Made by a program: the position numbers and the translations under genes
In this document: piece by piece, positions 1-8,381 of the stretch
Numbering within the stretch: the stretch's first letter is position 1
Layout: every line of letters begins with the position of its first letter
Assembly (NCBI GenBank): GCA_016930745.1
Contig: JAFGGE010000115.1
Location: 1-49,419 of the forward strand
Reading direction: 5' to 3'
Source: Sedimentisphaerales bacterium
GTDB taxonomy: Bacteria > Planctomycetota > Phycisphaerae > Sedimentisphaerales > Anaerohalosphaeraceae
Length of the DNA: 49,419 nucleotides
Notes under the pieces: generated by a model
Told to the model about the DNA's origin: nothing
Databases searched by the model: none
The model's input: the letters and a program-made list of their open reading frames with translations, nothing else

Positions 1-1342
1 CCAGTAAAACGATGTCACCCTTGCGTGCTGCGCGAATCGCGATTTCAATCGCGCCCCGCCGATCCGGTTCTACGAAAATTCGTTTATTATTTCGCTCTGA
101 AAATCCCGCCAGGATCTCCTCAATAATCCGTTGCGGGTCTTCGGTTCGCGGATTGTCGCTGGTCACCACGACCAGATCGGCAAGCCTCTCGGCCACTTTG
201 GCCATCCGCGGACGTTTGGTTTTATCCCGATCCCCTCCACAGCCGAACAATACAATCAACCTTCCATTACATAACGGTTTTAAGGTAGACAACACATTGG
301 CCAACGCATCGTCGGTATGAGCATAATCCACCAGTACGCGAAAATCCTGCCCGCCTTCCACCGGCTCCAGCCGTCCGGGAACACAACTGAATCGTGACAG
401 TCCTATCGCGATCTTGGTCAAAGGAAAGCCCGCCGCCAGGCACAATCCAGCCGCCGCCAGTTGATTGCTCACATTGTGCCTGCCGATTAAGGGCGTCACC
501 ACCTGCTCCATAACATCGCCGAATCGGAGCGAATAGATCGTCTTGGCCGCATCCATCGTATGAATTCGGGCTTCGATATCCGCCGGCTCATCGATGGCAT
601 ACCAAAATTTCCGCGCCTTGGTTTGCGCTGCGATCTTTTCCGAGGCGGGAGATTGCCGATTCAAAATCGCCGTGCCATGCACCGGCAGATGGGAAAATAA
701 ACGAATTTTGACCGCCAGGTATTCCGTTTCTGTCTTATGATAATCCAGATGGTCCCCCGTCAGGTTGGTAAACGCCGCCGCCGTAAAATCCACTCCCGAC
801 AGCCGCTTCTGGCTCAGTGCATGGCTGCTGGCTTCAGCCACCATAAATTCAGCCCCGGAATCGACCATAGCCCTGCCAAGACGGGCGATTTCCAGGGCAT
901 CCGGGGTCGTCAAAGGCGCTGGAACAGGCGCTCCATCGCTGGTATCATATTCGATCGTCCCGATCAAGCCGCACTGGGCCCCCGCGGAACGGATGATGGA
1001 TCGCACCAGATAGGCAACGGTCGTCTTGCCGTTGGTGCCTGTGACCGCCAGATTGCACAGTTTTACCGCGGGGTATCCGTAGCGGGCCTGCGCCAACTGG
1101 CCCAGCGCCTCGGCGGAATCCGTGACCAAAATAATTTCCGTTTCCCCGGACTGAATCGGCTCCTGGGAAACAATATAGGCCGCCCCCTTGACAACGGCCT
1201 GGGGAATGAAGTCATGACCGTCTACATGGGTTCCGGAAACGGCGACAAAGATATCTCCCTTCCTGACCTGTCGGGAATCTGAGGTAAGACCGATTCGTTC
1301 TCCTTTGGATTGCACCATTGCCAGCAATTGTGTCCATGTCAT
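1..1342 (-). CDS. murE: MurE, UDP-MurNAc-tripeptide synthetase (3' end beyond window)
   Basis: This cytoplasmic Mur ligase adds the third amino acid to UDP-MurNAc-L-Ala-D-Glu with ATP in peptidoglycan synthesis. The visible 447 codons show the Walker A loop TGTNGKTT at residues 101-108, then LTTPDALE, ASSHAL, the TNLTGDHLDYH stretch of the central domain and, in the C-terminal domain, VDYAHTDDAL, GCGGDRDKTKRP and TSDNPRTEDP. The DNPR tetrapeptide (residues 396-399) is the signature of enzymes that add meso-diaminopimelate rather than lysine. About 45 C-terminal residues lie outside the window. Three in-frame ATGs lie close together at 1351, 1348 and 1342. The one at 1342 is preferred because AAGG lies 9 bases upstream. 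The gene downstream, probably another mur gene, is not visible. The identification is secure. Confidence 0.96.
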   Translation of the reverse strand, partial: MTWTQLLAMVQSKGERIGLTSDSRQVRKGDIFVAVSGTHVDGHDFIPQAVVKGAAYIVSQEPIQSGETEIILVTDSAEALGQLAQARYGYPAVKLCNLAVTGTNGKTTVAYLVRSIIRSAGAQCGLIGTIEYDTSDGAPVPAPLTTPDALEIARLGRAMVDSGAEFMVAEASSHALSQKRLSGVDFTAAAFTNLTGDHLDYHKTETEYLAVKIRLFSHLPVHGTAILNRQSPASEKIAAQTKARKFWYAIDEPADIEARIHTMDAAKTIYSLRFGDVMEQVVTPLIGRHNVSNQLAAAGLCLAAGFPLTKIAIGLSRFSCVPGRLEPVEGGQDFRVLVDYAHTDDALANVLSTLKPLCNGRLIVLFGCGGDRDKTKRPRMAKVAERLADLVVVTSDNPRTEDPQRIIEEILAGFSERNNKRIFVEPDRRGAIEIAIRAARKGDIVLL

Positions 1343-1434
1343 AAGCATCATCCTTGACCAGAGAGCCTATTGTACCCGATTTTATACCGGAGGCAAGGTT
1401 TGTGTGAAAGAGAGTGAAAAACTGGCTTTATTGG

Positions 1435-2637
1435 CTACTTCGTCTGTTTCATAAGATCGATGACTTTATGCTCATCCACCTCAATCCCCAACCCCGGTCC
1501 ATCAGGCACTTCAATCGTATTGCCCTGGACATGGAATGGCTTGGTCAGTACATCCGCCGTCAGAAATTGAAGCCCGTTGAGCGCGGCCGGGCTTTTCAGG
1601 TCGAAGGCTCCATAGAGACCCAGTGTCGCCGCCAGGGAAATATCCGGATCGGTCAGGCCGCTTCCCAGCCACATCAGACCGTTTTCCCGGATCAGTTCGA
1701 TCTGACGCTTGCCGCTGGTCAGCCCTCCGCAACGGGACGGCTTCATCGCAACGCCGTCGAGCATTTTAAGTCGAATAAACTCCTCCAGATCCGTGGGAGA
1801 GACAACGCCCTCATCCATCAGGATGGGAAGCGCGCCCTGCCGCTTCAGCGCCTGATACCCGCTGATCAGATTCGGTCGTAAAGGAGCTTCCAGCGCGCTT
1901 AAGCCCAGGTCAGCCAATTTCGGCGCCACGCTTATGGCGGTTTTGAGATCATATCCACAATTGGCGTCGGCCCATAGAAATCCTTTGGGGGCGCGTTGGC
2001 GAACCATTCGGACCAATTGCACATCAAACGCCGGATCTGGAGCGACTTTTATGATAAAGCTGTCATATCCTCGATTGATCCCAACCTCCATGGATTGCGC
2101 GATCTCATCGAGCGTACGGCCGTTCAGAGTCCAATTCATCGTAAGTTTTTTGCCCTGCGGCAATTTCCAGAGCTGCGCCAGCGACTGGCTCGTTACTTTG
2201 CCCACAAGGTCATGCAAAGCGATATCTACTCCGGCCCGGGTGATCGGCATACCCGTCGAAAAACCTGGGGCGATGGCTTCATCCATTATCCGATGAGCGC
2301 TGGAGATATCAAACGGATCGCTGCCGATCAGAGCCGGGGCGTAATAGTCCCGCAGGGCGATCGTCGCGGTTTCCAGGGTTTCATAGCTCCACTTGGCGAT
2401 GGGGACGCTCTGCCCCCAGCCGACAACACCGTTATCAGCCGTGACCCTGACAATTACGGCGGCACGACCTGTCCCGCCATGCGGACCGGTGAAAAACTTA
2501 AAATACCCGGCCATGGGATACCGCATGGGAAAGACGTCGATTTTGGCGATTTTAACCTGCGGCGCTGCTGATACCCACACCCCGGAAACGGCGATCATCC
2601 CCGCCGCCGAGGCCTTCATAAATTCCCTTCGATTCAT
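1435..2637 (-). CDS. Exported mandelate racemase/muconate lactonizing (enolase superfamily) enzyme
   Basis: Enolase-superfamily enzymes abstract a proton alpha to a carboxylate and stabilise the enolate on Mg2+. In this 400-residue protein the metal ligands can be placed at D224 (WADAN), E250 (LEAPLR) and D275 (LMDEG). The general bases are K197 and K299 (VAMKPSRCGG). The 26/25/24 residue spacing is that of the muconate-lactonizing subgroup. The first lysine of the usual KxK motif is replaced (FIIKVAP), which is unusual. The N-terminus MNRREFMKASAAGM with a hydrophobic run is a Tat-like export signal, so the enzyme probably works outside the cytoplasm, which is uncommon for this family. It lies 21 bases downstream of a Gfo/Idh/MocA gene on the same strand, so it is probably the last gene of that transcript. 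Acid-sugar dehydration, racemisation or epimerisation are all possible; the substrate is unknown. Confidence 0.88.
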   Translation of the reverse strand: MNRREFMKASAAGMIAVSGVWVSAAPQVKIAKIDVFPMRYPMAGYFKFFTGPHGGTGRAAVIVRVTADNGVVGWGQSVPIAKWSYETLETATIALRDYYAPALIGSDPFDISSAHRIMDEAIAPGFSTGMPITRAGVDIALHDLVGKVTSQSLAQLWKLPQGKKLTMNWTLNGRTLDEIAQSMEVGINRGYDSFIIKVAPDPAFDVQLVRMVRQRAPKGFLWADANCGYDLKTAISVAPKLADLGLSALEAPLRPNLISGYQALKRQGALPILMDEGVVSPTDLEEFIRLKMLDGVAMKPSRCGGLTSGKRQIELIRENGLMWLGSGLTDPDISLAATLGLYGAFDLKSPAALNGLQFLTADVLTKPFHVQGNTIEVPDGPGLGIEVDEHKVIDLMKQTK

Positions 2638-2658
2638 CCTATTTCCTTACACGGCCTT

Positions 2659-3984
2659 CTATAATTTCCATGGGGCGCGCATGCTCCGAGCCAGCATGTG
2701 GTTGGCGACCGTATCGTCGAGGAATTCTTCCTTGGCCGGATCCCATTTCAGCTTTCGTCCCAGTTTCATGGCAATCGAGCCAAGCAGGCAGACCGTACAG
2801 GAACGATGGCCGATCTCCACCGGAGCGATCGTTTCCTGACGCGTTTTTATGCACTCGATCCAGTTCCTTTTATGATCGGAACTCCGGTACAGGTGCAGCT
2901 CATTCGGACCGATCTTCTCATTCAACAGACTCTTGGGCTGGGCGTCGATAAATCCGCGCCGCACATATACCCAGCCGTTGCTGCCTTCAAACACCACGCC
3001 CTGCTGATTGCGCTTGTTGTCCATGGCAATGACCTTCACGCCATTGCCATAGGTATACTCAATCCGGAAATCGCCGTGAACATCCCACAATCCTTCCTTG
3101 GGAAAAACAGCCTGGCCCTCGATCTCGCTCGGGCCGGTCAGTTCGGTGTCCATCCCCCACTGGGCAATATCCAGATGATGCGATCCCCAGCCGGTGATCA
3201 TGCCGTGCCCATACGCGCTGATGCGCAGCCATCCCGGCCGGCCATAATCGTTCTGCGGATGAACGCGCATCTCCGTATAAGGGGCCAGCGGCGCCTGGCC
3301 GAGCCACATGGTATAATCCAGATTCGCCGGCACCGGCATTTCCGGCTGCGGCTCACAACCCGGATCTGTGTCGAAACCCACTTTCACCGTGTGCAGTTTT
3401 CCGACGCGGCCGTTTCGCACCAATTCGCACGCCAAACGGAATTTGTCGTCGCTCCGCTGCTGGCTGCCGACCTGAAGGATTCGGCCATATCGTTTGACGG
3501 CGTTGCTCAGCGCACGGCCTTCTTTAATAGTTAATGTCAGGGGTTTCTGGATGAAAATGTCCTTTCCGGCCTTGGCCGCCGCCATCGCCGGAAGCGTATG
3601 CCAATGGTCAGGCGTGCCAATCATCACAGCGTCGATATCGGTTCGCGCAACCAGATCGCGAAAATCGCCATGTATATCGCATCCCTTCCAGGCCTGTCCC
3701 AGGGACTTTCCGTAGTGATTGTTCACCAGCGTTTGGGCATCCTTGGCGCGTTTGGAGTCCACATCGCAGACCGCAATGATCTGCACATCGCCAAAACGCA
3801 ACACATCTTTCATGTCTCCCTGTCCCATCCGGCCCGTGCCGATGCAACCCATGGTAATTCGGTTGCTGGGCGCCTCGGCGCCAAACACAGAGGCCGGCAC
3901 AATGATCGGGACCGTCGCCGCGCCACCGACCCATGCAGAACATTGTAAAAAGGTTCGACGATTTATTGTACCTTTACGATTCAT
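2659..3984 (-). CDS. Tat-exported Gfo/Idh/MocA family oxidoreductase (QKP variant)
   Basis: NAD(P)-dependent sugar oxidoreductase family, 441 residues. The N-terminus carries a twin-arginine signal (INRRTFLQCSAWVGGAA), then the Rossmann loop GTGRMG at 49-54 and an acidic residue in CDVDSKRA that would bind the adenine ribose. The C-terminal alpha/beta domain holds the GSHHLDIAQWG motif that contributes substrate and catalytic residues. The family's EKP motif reads QKP here (residues 146-148): the lysine that contacts cofactor and substrate is kept and the preceding Glu is Gln. The same substitution occurs in the paralogue at 17240-18595. Exported members such as Zymomonas glucose-fructose oxidoreductase and GH109 keep their cofactor tightly bound; whether that holds here is inference. 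It lies 44 bases downstream of another family member and 21 bases upstream of the enolase-superfamily gene, so all are probably cotranscribed. Confidence 0.92.
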   Translation of the reverse strand: MNRKGTINRRTFLQCSAWVGGAATVPIIVPASVFGAEAPSNRITMGCIGTGRMGQGDMKDVLRFGDVQIIAVCDVDSKRAKDAQTLVNNHYGKSLGQAWKGCDIHGDFRDLVARTDIDAVMIGTPDHWHTLPAMAAAKAGKDIFIQKPLTLTIKEGRALSNAVKRYGRILQVGSQQRSDDKFRLACELVRNGRVGKLHTVKVGFDTDPGCEPQPEMPVPANLDYTMWLGQAPLAPYTEMRVHPQNDYGRPGWLRISAYGHGMITGWGSHHLDIAQWGMDTELTGPSEIEGQAVFPKEGLWDVHGDFRIEYTYGNGVKVIAMDNKRNQQGVVFEGSNGWVYVRRGFIDAQPKSLLNEKIGPNELHLYRSSDHKRNWIECIKTRQETIAPVEIGHRSCTVCLLGSIAMKLGRKLKWDPAKEEFLDDTVANHMLARSMRAPWKL

Positions 3985-4028
3985 GCGATATCCTCCACGG
4001 ATCTCGATTGAAAACTCACTTCCCTACA

Positions 4029-5306
4029 TTACATATGCCAGGGCGCCCGCAGAGCGCGGGAAACCATACCCTGCGCCTCGTTGTCTTGGACAAATCGCTC
4101 TTGTTTCGGATCCCAGTTCAATTCGCGGTCCAGCAGCATTGAAATATTGCCCAAATGACAAAGCGATGCGCTGCGATGGCCCACCTCGGCGCTGCAGATC
4201 GGATCTTTCCGCGTCTTAACGCAATGGAGAAAGTCCTGTTTATGATCCGTACTGTTGTACAAATGGATATCGTCCGGCGTAAGCTTATAGTCCAGAACAC
4301 TTACAGGCTCGGCCTCGATCTTGCCTCGAGTAACCCTGACCCAGCCTTCCGTTCCGACAAAACGGGTGTTTCCGCCCCCGCCCTGGTGCAGCAGGAGCTT
4401 TACGCCATTGGCATAGGTATATTCGATGTCGGCCTTAACCGCTGTCGTGAACAGTCCTTCCTTGGGAAACTCGCCTTTGCCCTTGATCCGAACCGGTCCG
4501 CTGTCGTCGGCTCCGATACCCCACTGGGCGATATCCAGATAATGTGCCCCCCAGTTGGTCATTTGACCGCCGGAATAATCCAAAATGAATCGGAAGGTAT
4601 AATGACACCGCATGGTCGTATAAGGCGCCCAAGGCGCCGGCCCCAGCCATAGACCATAGTCGAATCCGTCCGGCACCGGTTCGGGTTTCCAATCCACGGG
4701 ATTGTCGCGGTTGTTCCCGGGGATGTCGACGTATACAGTTTTCAAATCGCCAATCAATCCGTTACGGACGATCTCACAGGCCTGTCGAAATCGGTTATCG
4801 GATCGCTGTTGCGATCCGGTTTGCAGGACTCGTCCATACCGTTTGGCGGTCGTTGCCAGAATGCGACCTTCGGCAATCGTCAGGGTTAGCGGCTTTTCGC
4901 AATACACATCCCTGCCCGTTTTCATGGCGGCGACCGAAGGAACCGTATGCCAGTGATCGGGCGTTCCTACACTCACGGCATCCATGTCATCACGGGCCAG
5001 TAAATCCCGAAAGTCATTGTATAAATCCGAATCCGGAAGTTTCGCATACTGATTTGCGGCTTGGAGATGTGCTTTGTCCACATCGCATAAAGCCACGATT
5101 TGTGCGTCTTTTTTGGCGATAAAACCCCTCATGTTGCCGGTTCCCTGCCCGCCAAGCCCGATACAGCCTATGGCAATTCGATTGCTGGGCGCTTCCTGCC
5201 CCAAAACCCGAGATGGCACAACAACAGGAAACGCAACGACCGTAGCCGCGGCGGCGGTGGTTTTCAAGAACCTGCGACGCGAAAACGACATTTTAGGCTG
5301 TTTCAT
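4029..5306 (-). CDS. Tat-exported Gfo/Idh/MocA family oxidoreductase
   Basis: Predicted NAD(P)-binding sugar dehydrogenase or oxidoreductase, 425 residues. The start is set at 5306 because AAGGA lies 8 bases upstream and the next residues form a twin-arginine signal (SFSRRRFLKTTAAAAT). The frame stays open to 5369, but that would overlap the upstream gene and bury the signal. Motifs in order are the Rossmann loop GLGGQG, CDVDKA, PDHWH, the catalytic EKP at about 137-139 and GAHYLDIAQWG in the C-terminal domain. It is close in layout to the gene at 2659-3984 but keeps the usual Glu in EKP. It begins 17 bases after the stop of the DUF6807 gene, so the two are very likely cotranscribed. The substrate is not evident; the neighbouring DUF1080 and ThuA genes suggest oxidation of a glycoside. 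Confidence 0.93.
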   Translation of the reverse strand: MKQPKMSFSRRRFLKTTAAAATVVAFPVVVPSRVLGQEAPSNRIAIGCIGLGGQGTGNMRGFIAKKDAQIVALCDVDKAHLQAANQYAKLPDSDLYNDFRDLLARDDMDAVSVGTPDHWHTVPSVAAMKTGRDVYCEKPLTLTIAEGRILATTAKRYGRVLQTGSQQRSDNRFRQACEIVRNGLIGDLKTVYVDIPGNNRDNPVDWKPEPVPDGFDYGLWLGPAPWAPYTTMRCHYTFRFILDYSGGQMTNWGAHYLDIAQWGIGADDSGPVRIKGKGEFPKEGLFTTAVKADIEYTYANGVKLLLHQGGGGNTRFVGTEGWVRVTRGKIEAEPVSVLDYKLTPDDIHLYNSTDHKQDFLHCVKTRKDPICSAEVGHRSASLCHLGNISMLLDRELNWDPKQERFVQDNEAQGMVSRALRAPWHM

Positions 5307-5323
5307 CGTTTCTTCCTTTTGTC

Positions 5324-6574
5324 TTACTGCTCTACCTTTACTGCCGGCGGATTGCCAAAATCCTGCCAAGCCCTCTCTGCCGCTTCGGGATCAAGTTTTC
5401 CATTATACACCAAAAGACGGTATTTGAAAACATAGTCTTTGCCCGGCTCCAGTGTCCAGGCATTCTCCTGTACCGGACAGAAATTAAAGAAAACATCTCC
5501 TTCCGGCCAGATCCGCATGGGTTCGGGGAATTCATGGTTGTCCGGATGGCCCATGAAAAGAACGCCGGCATCGTCTTTTTCCGTCGGTCCGTGCATCAAA
5601 CACCACTTGGCGCGCGTACCGTGACCATTCTTGCGGTTTTTCCCTTCTGAGGTCAGATAATCGCTGTTGTCCTCTTTCCATTGGGCCGTCGCCCGGTAAC
5701 CGATCCCCCCATACCGATAGGCGGGAAGGTGAAGCGGGCTGTCCGAGGCACAGCGTTGGGTGGAGACAAAGTCCCAAAGGTAAAAGCCTTTGTCCGCCCC
5801 GTCGGTATTCCAGACCTTGATGTCCCATACTTCGTTTAAAACCACTTTTTCACCGCCGGGAGCTTTCAGGTTCACGTGTTCCTGCCGCACCTGGAATCGA
5901 CCGAAAACCCGACCATTTTCCGTACCCAAAAGCTCTTTGAAACGGACGGTTCCTTCTCCCTTGGCAAGGTTCCAGAAATCCACCGGACGACCCTCGAACT
6001 CGGTCGTCGTCCAGGGCATCCAGAAACCAATATGATGGTAGTGGTCCTGAGGATGAATATTCGTCATGACCGCTCCGGCCGGAGACCAGAAGGGATGAAT
6101 AAAACCACTGCGATTGAATAACGGGCTCTGTCCTGCCGGAGAGGGTACAATGGCATGATGATATTGTAATACATTGTTATCGCCGACTTTGACCAGGATG
6201 ACCTTATCATCTTTGCTCACCTGTACGCGTCCGGAGCGGGGTCCCCGCCCCTGCACCAATTCGAATGTTCGCTTCTGCCCGACAGGCGTTTTACCCTCGA
6301 GGATCCAGCAAAGCAAAGGCTTGTCCCCCGGCTGGATTTGCGCCGCTAGCGACTTTTGATCCGAACCGGTCGTTTCGACAAGATGGTACGGCTGTCCGGC
6401 CATTTTCTCGGCTAAATCACGACTAATTGCAACAGAAATAGGAGTGTCAATCCGCTCTGCCGATCCTGCTTCGACTGTGAATTGTACCAAAGGTCTTTGT
6501 GCATAAGAACTTACGGCAATAGAAACCAAACAAACAACAAATAAAATACGATACACGCCCAGTTTTCCACTCAT
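5324..6574 (-). CDS. Secreted PmoA-like DUF6807 protein
   Basis: This 416-residue protein starts with a Sec signal peptide (hydrophobic LFVVCLVSIAVSSYA, likely cut after AYA-like SSYAQ). The rest is the beta-rich domain annotated as PmoA/DUF6807, recognisable by FIHPFWSPAGAV, the His-rich PQDHYHHIGFW and a conserved C-terminal FMGHPDNHEFPEP stretch. The family name comes from an early, poorly supported link to methane oxygenase; the proteins are common in polysaccharide-degrading Planctomycetota, Verrucomicrobiota and Bacteroidota, and their activity is unproven as far as I know. The His cluster could bind a metal or a catalytic water. It is the first gene of the leftmost sugar transcript and is followed after 17 bases by a Gfo/Idh/MocA gene, which suggests a role in the same glycoside pathway. 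Confidence 0.85.
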   Translation of the reverse strand: MSGKLGVYRILFVVCLVSIAVSSYAQRPLVQFTVEAGSAERIDTPISVAISRDLAEKMAGQPYHLVETTGSDQKSLAAQIQPGDKPLLCWILEGKTPVGQKRTFELVQGRGPRSGRVQVSKDDKVILVKVGDNNVLQYHHAIVPSPAGQSPLFNRSGFIHPFWSPAGAVMTNIHPQDHYHHIGFWMPWTTTEFEGRPVDFWNLAKGEGTVRFKELLGTENGRVFGRFQVRQEHVNLKAPGGEKVVLNEVWDIKVWNTDGADKGFYLWDFVSTQRCASDSPLHLPAYRYGGIGYRATAQWKEDNSDYLTSEGKNRKNGHGTRAKWCLMHGPTEKDDAGVLFMGHPDNHEFPEPMRIWPEGDVFFNFCPVQENAWTLEPGKDYVFKYRLLVYNGKLDPEAAERAWQDFGNPPAVKVEQ

Positions 6575-6658
6575 TTCACACCTCCGTTTCTTGCACTAGA
6601 CGAACCATCGAGCGTCCATATTGCATTTTTAAGCCCGTTTGGGCTCTATCACAAGAAA

Positions 6659-6692
6659 GTGTCGCAGGAAAACCGTTGTCTCCCTGCGACAC
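6659..6692 (-). terminator. Stem-loop after the permease gene
   Basis: GTGTCGCAGG at 6659-6668 and CCTGCGACAC at 6683-6692 form a perfect 10-base inverted repeat. Read on the minus strand it lies 50 bases after the permease stop and is followed by TTTCTT, a weak T tract. It most likely ends the permease transcript before the DUF6807 gene, so that gene would start a separate transcript. Confidence 0.6.
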
Positions 6693-6741
6693 ACAATAAA
6701 TTTAAAATTTTCTTAAAACAATGCCCTTTGCGCGAATCAGC

Positions 6742-8226
6742 TTATCTTTCCAATTCCGCTTCGACAGGTGCAGCCGCAGGAGCTTTTGGCTCAGCGCCAG
6801 GAGCCTGTCCAAGCTGTCCCATTGGGAGAGCTTGCGATTGCAATCCTGCCTTGGCGGCGATCCAGTAGATCACAGCGCCAACGATCATCGCCCATACCGG
6901 GGCCAGAGGCAGCGGAATCCCAAGATTTGGCATAATCCCAACGGTAAAGCCGAATCCCCATGCCAGCCAACCGGCGGGATTGTATCCCTTGCGAGGACCG
7001 GCCCATTTGCAGCCATTGAGCATGTAATCCACCGCCATGGCGCCACAGATCGGTCCAAAGGAGGCGCCGATCAATCCAAATACTGCTTCTAGCTTTCCTG
7101 CAATCCCAGAGATTGCTAAAATAATGCTTACCGCCGCTCCAATTCCAACAGAAACAAAAGGATTCACCTTGGAAAGGGTTGTTTTAAAACTATTGGCTGC
7201 AATAAAGGAAGAAAAACATGCGGCGGGAAAAGCAGCGATCGCAAGAAGAATTAAAACAACCTGACCCAATTTTTCTCCTAAAATGATTGGAATCAACGCC
7301 ATGGCATGCATAGCAAACGAACCGCCTTCCGCTTTGGAAGCCTCTACGGCTTTGGCGGCGGTTTCTTCGTTACCATAGGCTCCAGCCATAATAAGCACGG
7401 CTATACCGGCAGTAAATATAATCGCAACAGCAATACCGATAAATCCACCCATGTGGACATCACGTTCATCACGTCCATTCGTCCCAAAGTCAACTCCTGC
7501 GGCTCCAGCCGTGGCAAAAAACCCTACAACAAAAGTGATAATACATTCCACCAGTCCAAAAGAAGTGAAAGGCGCTTTGGCAGTGGATCCGGCAACGGAT
7601 TGATGCAGGGCAATAAATTTGTCTGCATCAAAAGATTTCAGACCACCAACTGTCATAAGAAAGAGAAGTAAAAGGGTGACCAGCGGAATCAAAGGAAGAT
7701 ACGTTGCTACCCTGGCGACATATTGAATTCCTTTTAATCCCATGAATGCCGCCAGAACTCCCCAAATAATCATTATCACAATTGCTTTGAAAGGGATACC
7801 TGTTGTTTCGATACTGGAAGGATCTATCGCTAAAATCGCCAGCGAAGAGAAATAAATATTGACACCCAGCCATCCAAACTGAAGCAATCCCATTAAGAAA
7901 CCCGGCATTAAAAAACCACCTGAAGCGCCAAACGTTGACGTTCCAACAACATACAGCGGGAAACCTGTCTTCTGTCCCATCAAGCCAAGAATTACATAGT
8001 AAAACAAGTGGCATAATAAGGCCGCCAGAACGAGACTTACGATCGGCGCCCATATGCCATGCGACAACACACCACCCACATTATTAACATTGGTGGCTTT
8101 CATCCAGAACACAAACCACAGAAAGATTCCCGCATACGTCGGCGCTGTGTTCTTATACCACGGAGCGCGGTTTCCTGCGGGATTGGGTTTTGCCGCCTTG
8201 AGATAATCCGGTAGGCCGTTACTCAT
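6742..8226 (-). CDS. NCS1-family cytosine/purine permease-like transporter
   Basis: Integral membrane transporter of 494 residues with about twelve hydrophobic segments, of the nucleobase:cation symporter 1 (CodB-like) family. Family features are the N-terminal APWYKNTAPTYAGIFLWFVFW segment, a Gly-rich central helix (VVGFFATAGAAGVDFG) and the late motif GPICGAMAVDYML. A short Ala/Pro-rich tail (APGAEPKAPAAAP) follows the last helix. The start at 8226 is chosen for AAGGAG 8 bases upstream; the longer frame to 8484 overlaps the kinase gene. It is transcribed after a sugar isomerase-like gene and an FGGY kinase, which is an unusual partner set for a nucleobase transporter. It may import a nucleobase, a nucleoside-like compound or an atypical substrate. 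The family is clear, the substrate is not. Confidence 0.9.
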   Translation of the reverse strand: MSNGLPDYLKAAKPNPAGNRAPWYKNTAPTYAGIFLWFVFWMKATNVNNVGGVLSHGIWAPIVSLVLAALLCHLFYYVILGLMGQKTGFPLYVVGTSTFGASGGFLMPGFLMGLLQFGWLGVNIYFSSLAILAIDPSSIETTGIPFKAIVIMIIWGVLAAFMGLKGIQYVARVATYLPLIPLVTLLLLFLMTVGGLKSFDADKFIALHQSVAGSTAKAPFTSFGLVECIITFVVGFFATAGAAGVDFGTNGRDERDVHMGGFIGIAVAIIFTAGIAVLIMAGAYGNEETAAKAVEASKAEGGSFAMHAMALIPIILGEKLGQVVLILLAIAAFPAACFSSFIAANSFKTTLSKVNPFVSVGIGAAVSIILAISGIAGKLEAVFGLIGASFGPICGAMAVDYMLNGCKWAGPRKGYNPAGWLAWGFGFTVGIMPNLGIPLPLAPVWAMIVGAVIYWIAAKAGLQSQALPMGQLGQAPGAEPKAPAAAPVEAELER

Positions 8227-8358
8227 CGCTTTCTCCTTAAACAATCCTTTTACCTTACCAACCGATTTGCCGTTTGTATGAATCCTCTGCCAAAAACTGC
8301 ACAAAGCATACCGTTTTGGCCGTCGCCTGCAAGGAAAATCTTTCCCTCTTCCGATATC

Positions 8359-8379
8359 GAAAACCGTGGTTTCCACGAT
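8359..8379 (-). terminator. Short hairpin directly after the kinase stop
   Basis: On the minus strand ATCGTGG-AAA-CCACGGT folds into a 7-base stem with one G-T pair, starts 2 bases after the kinase stop codon and is followed by TTTTCG. It may attenuate or end the isomerase-kinase transcript before the permease gene. The T tract is short, so a role in RNA stability is equally possible. Confidence 0.35.
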
Positions 8380-8381
8380 GG

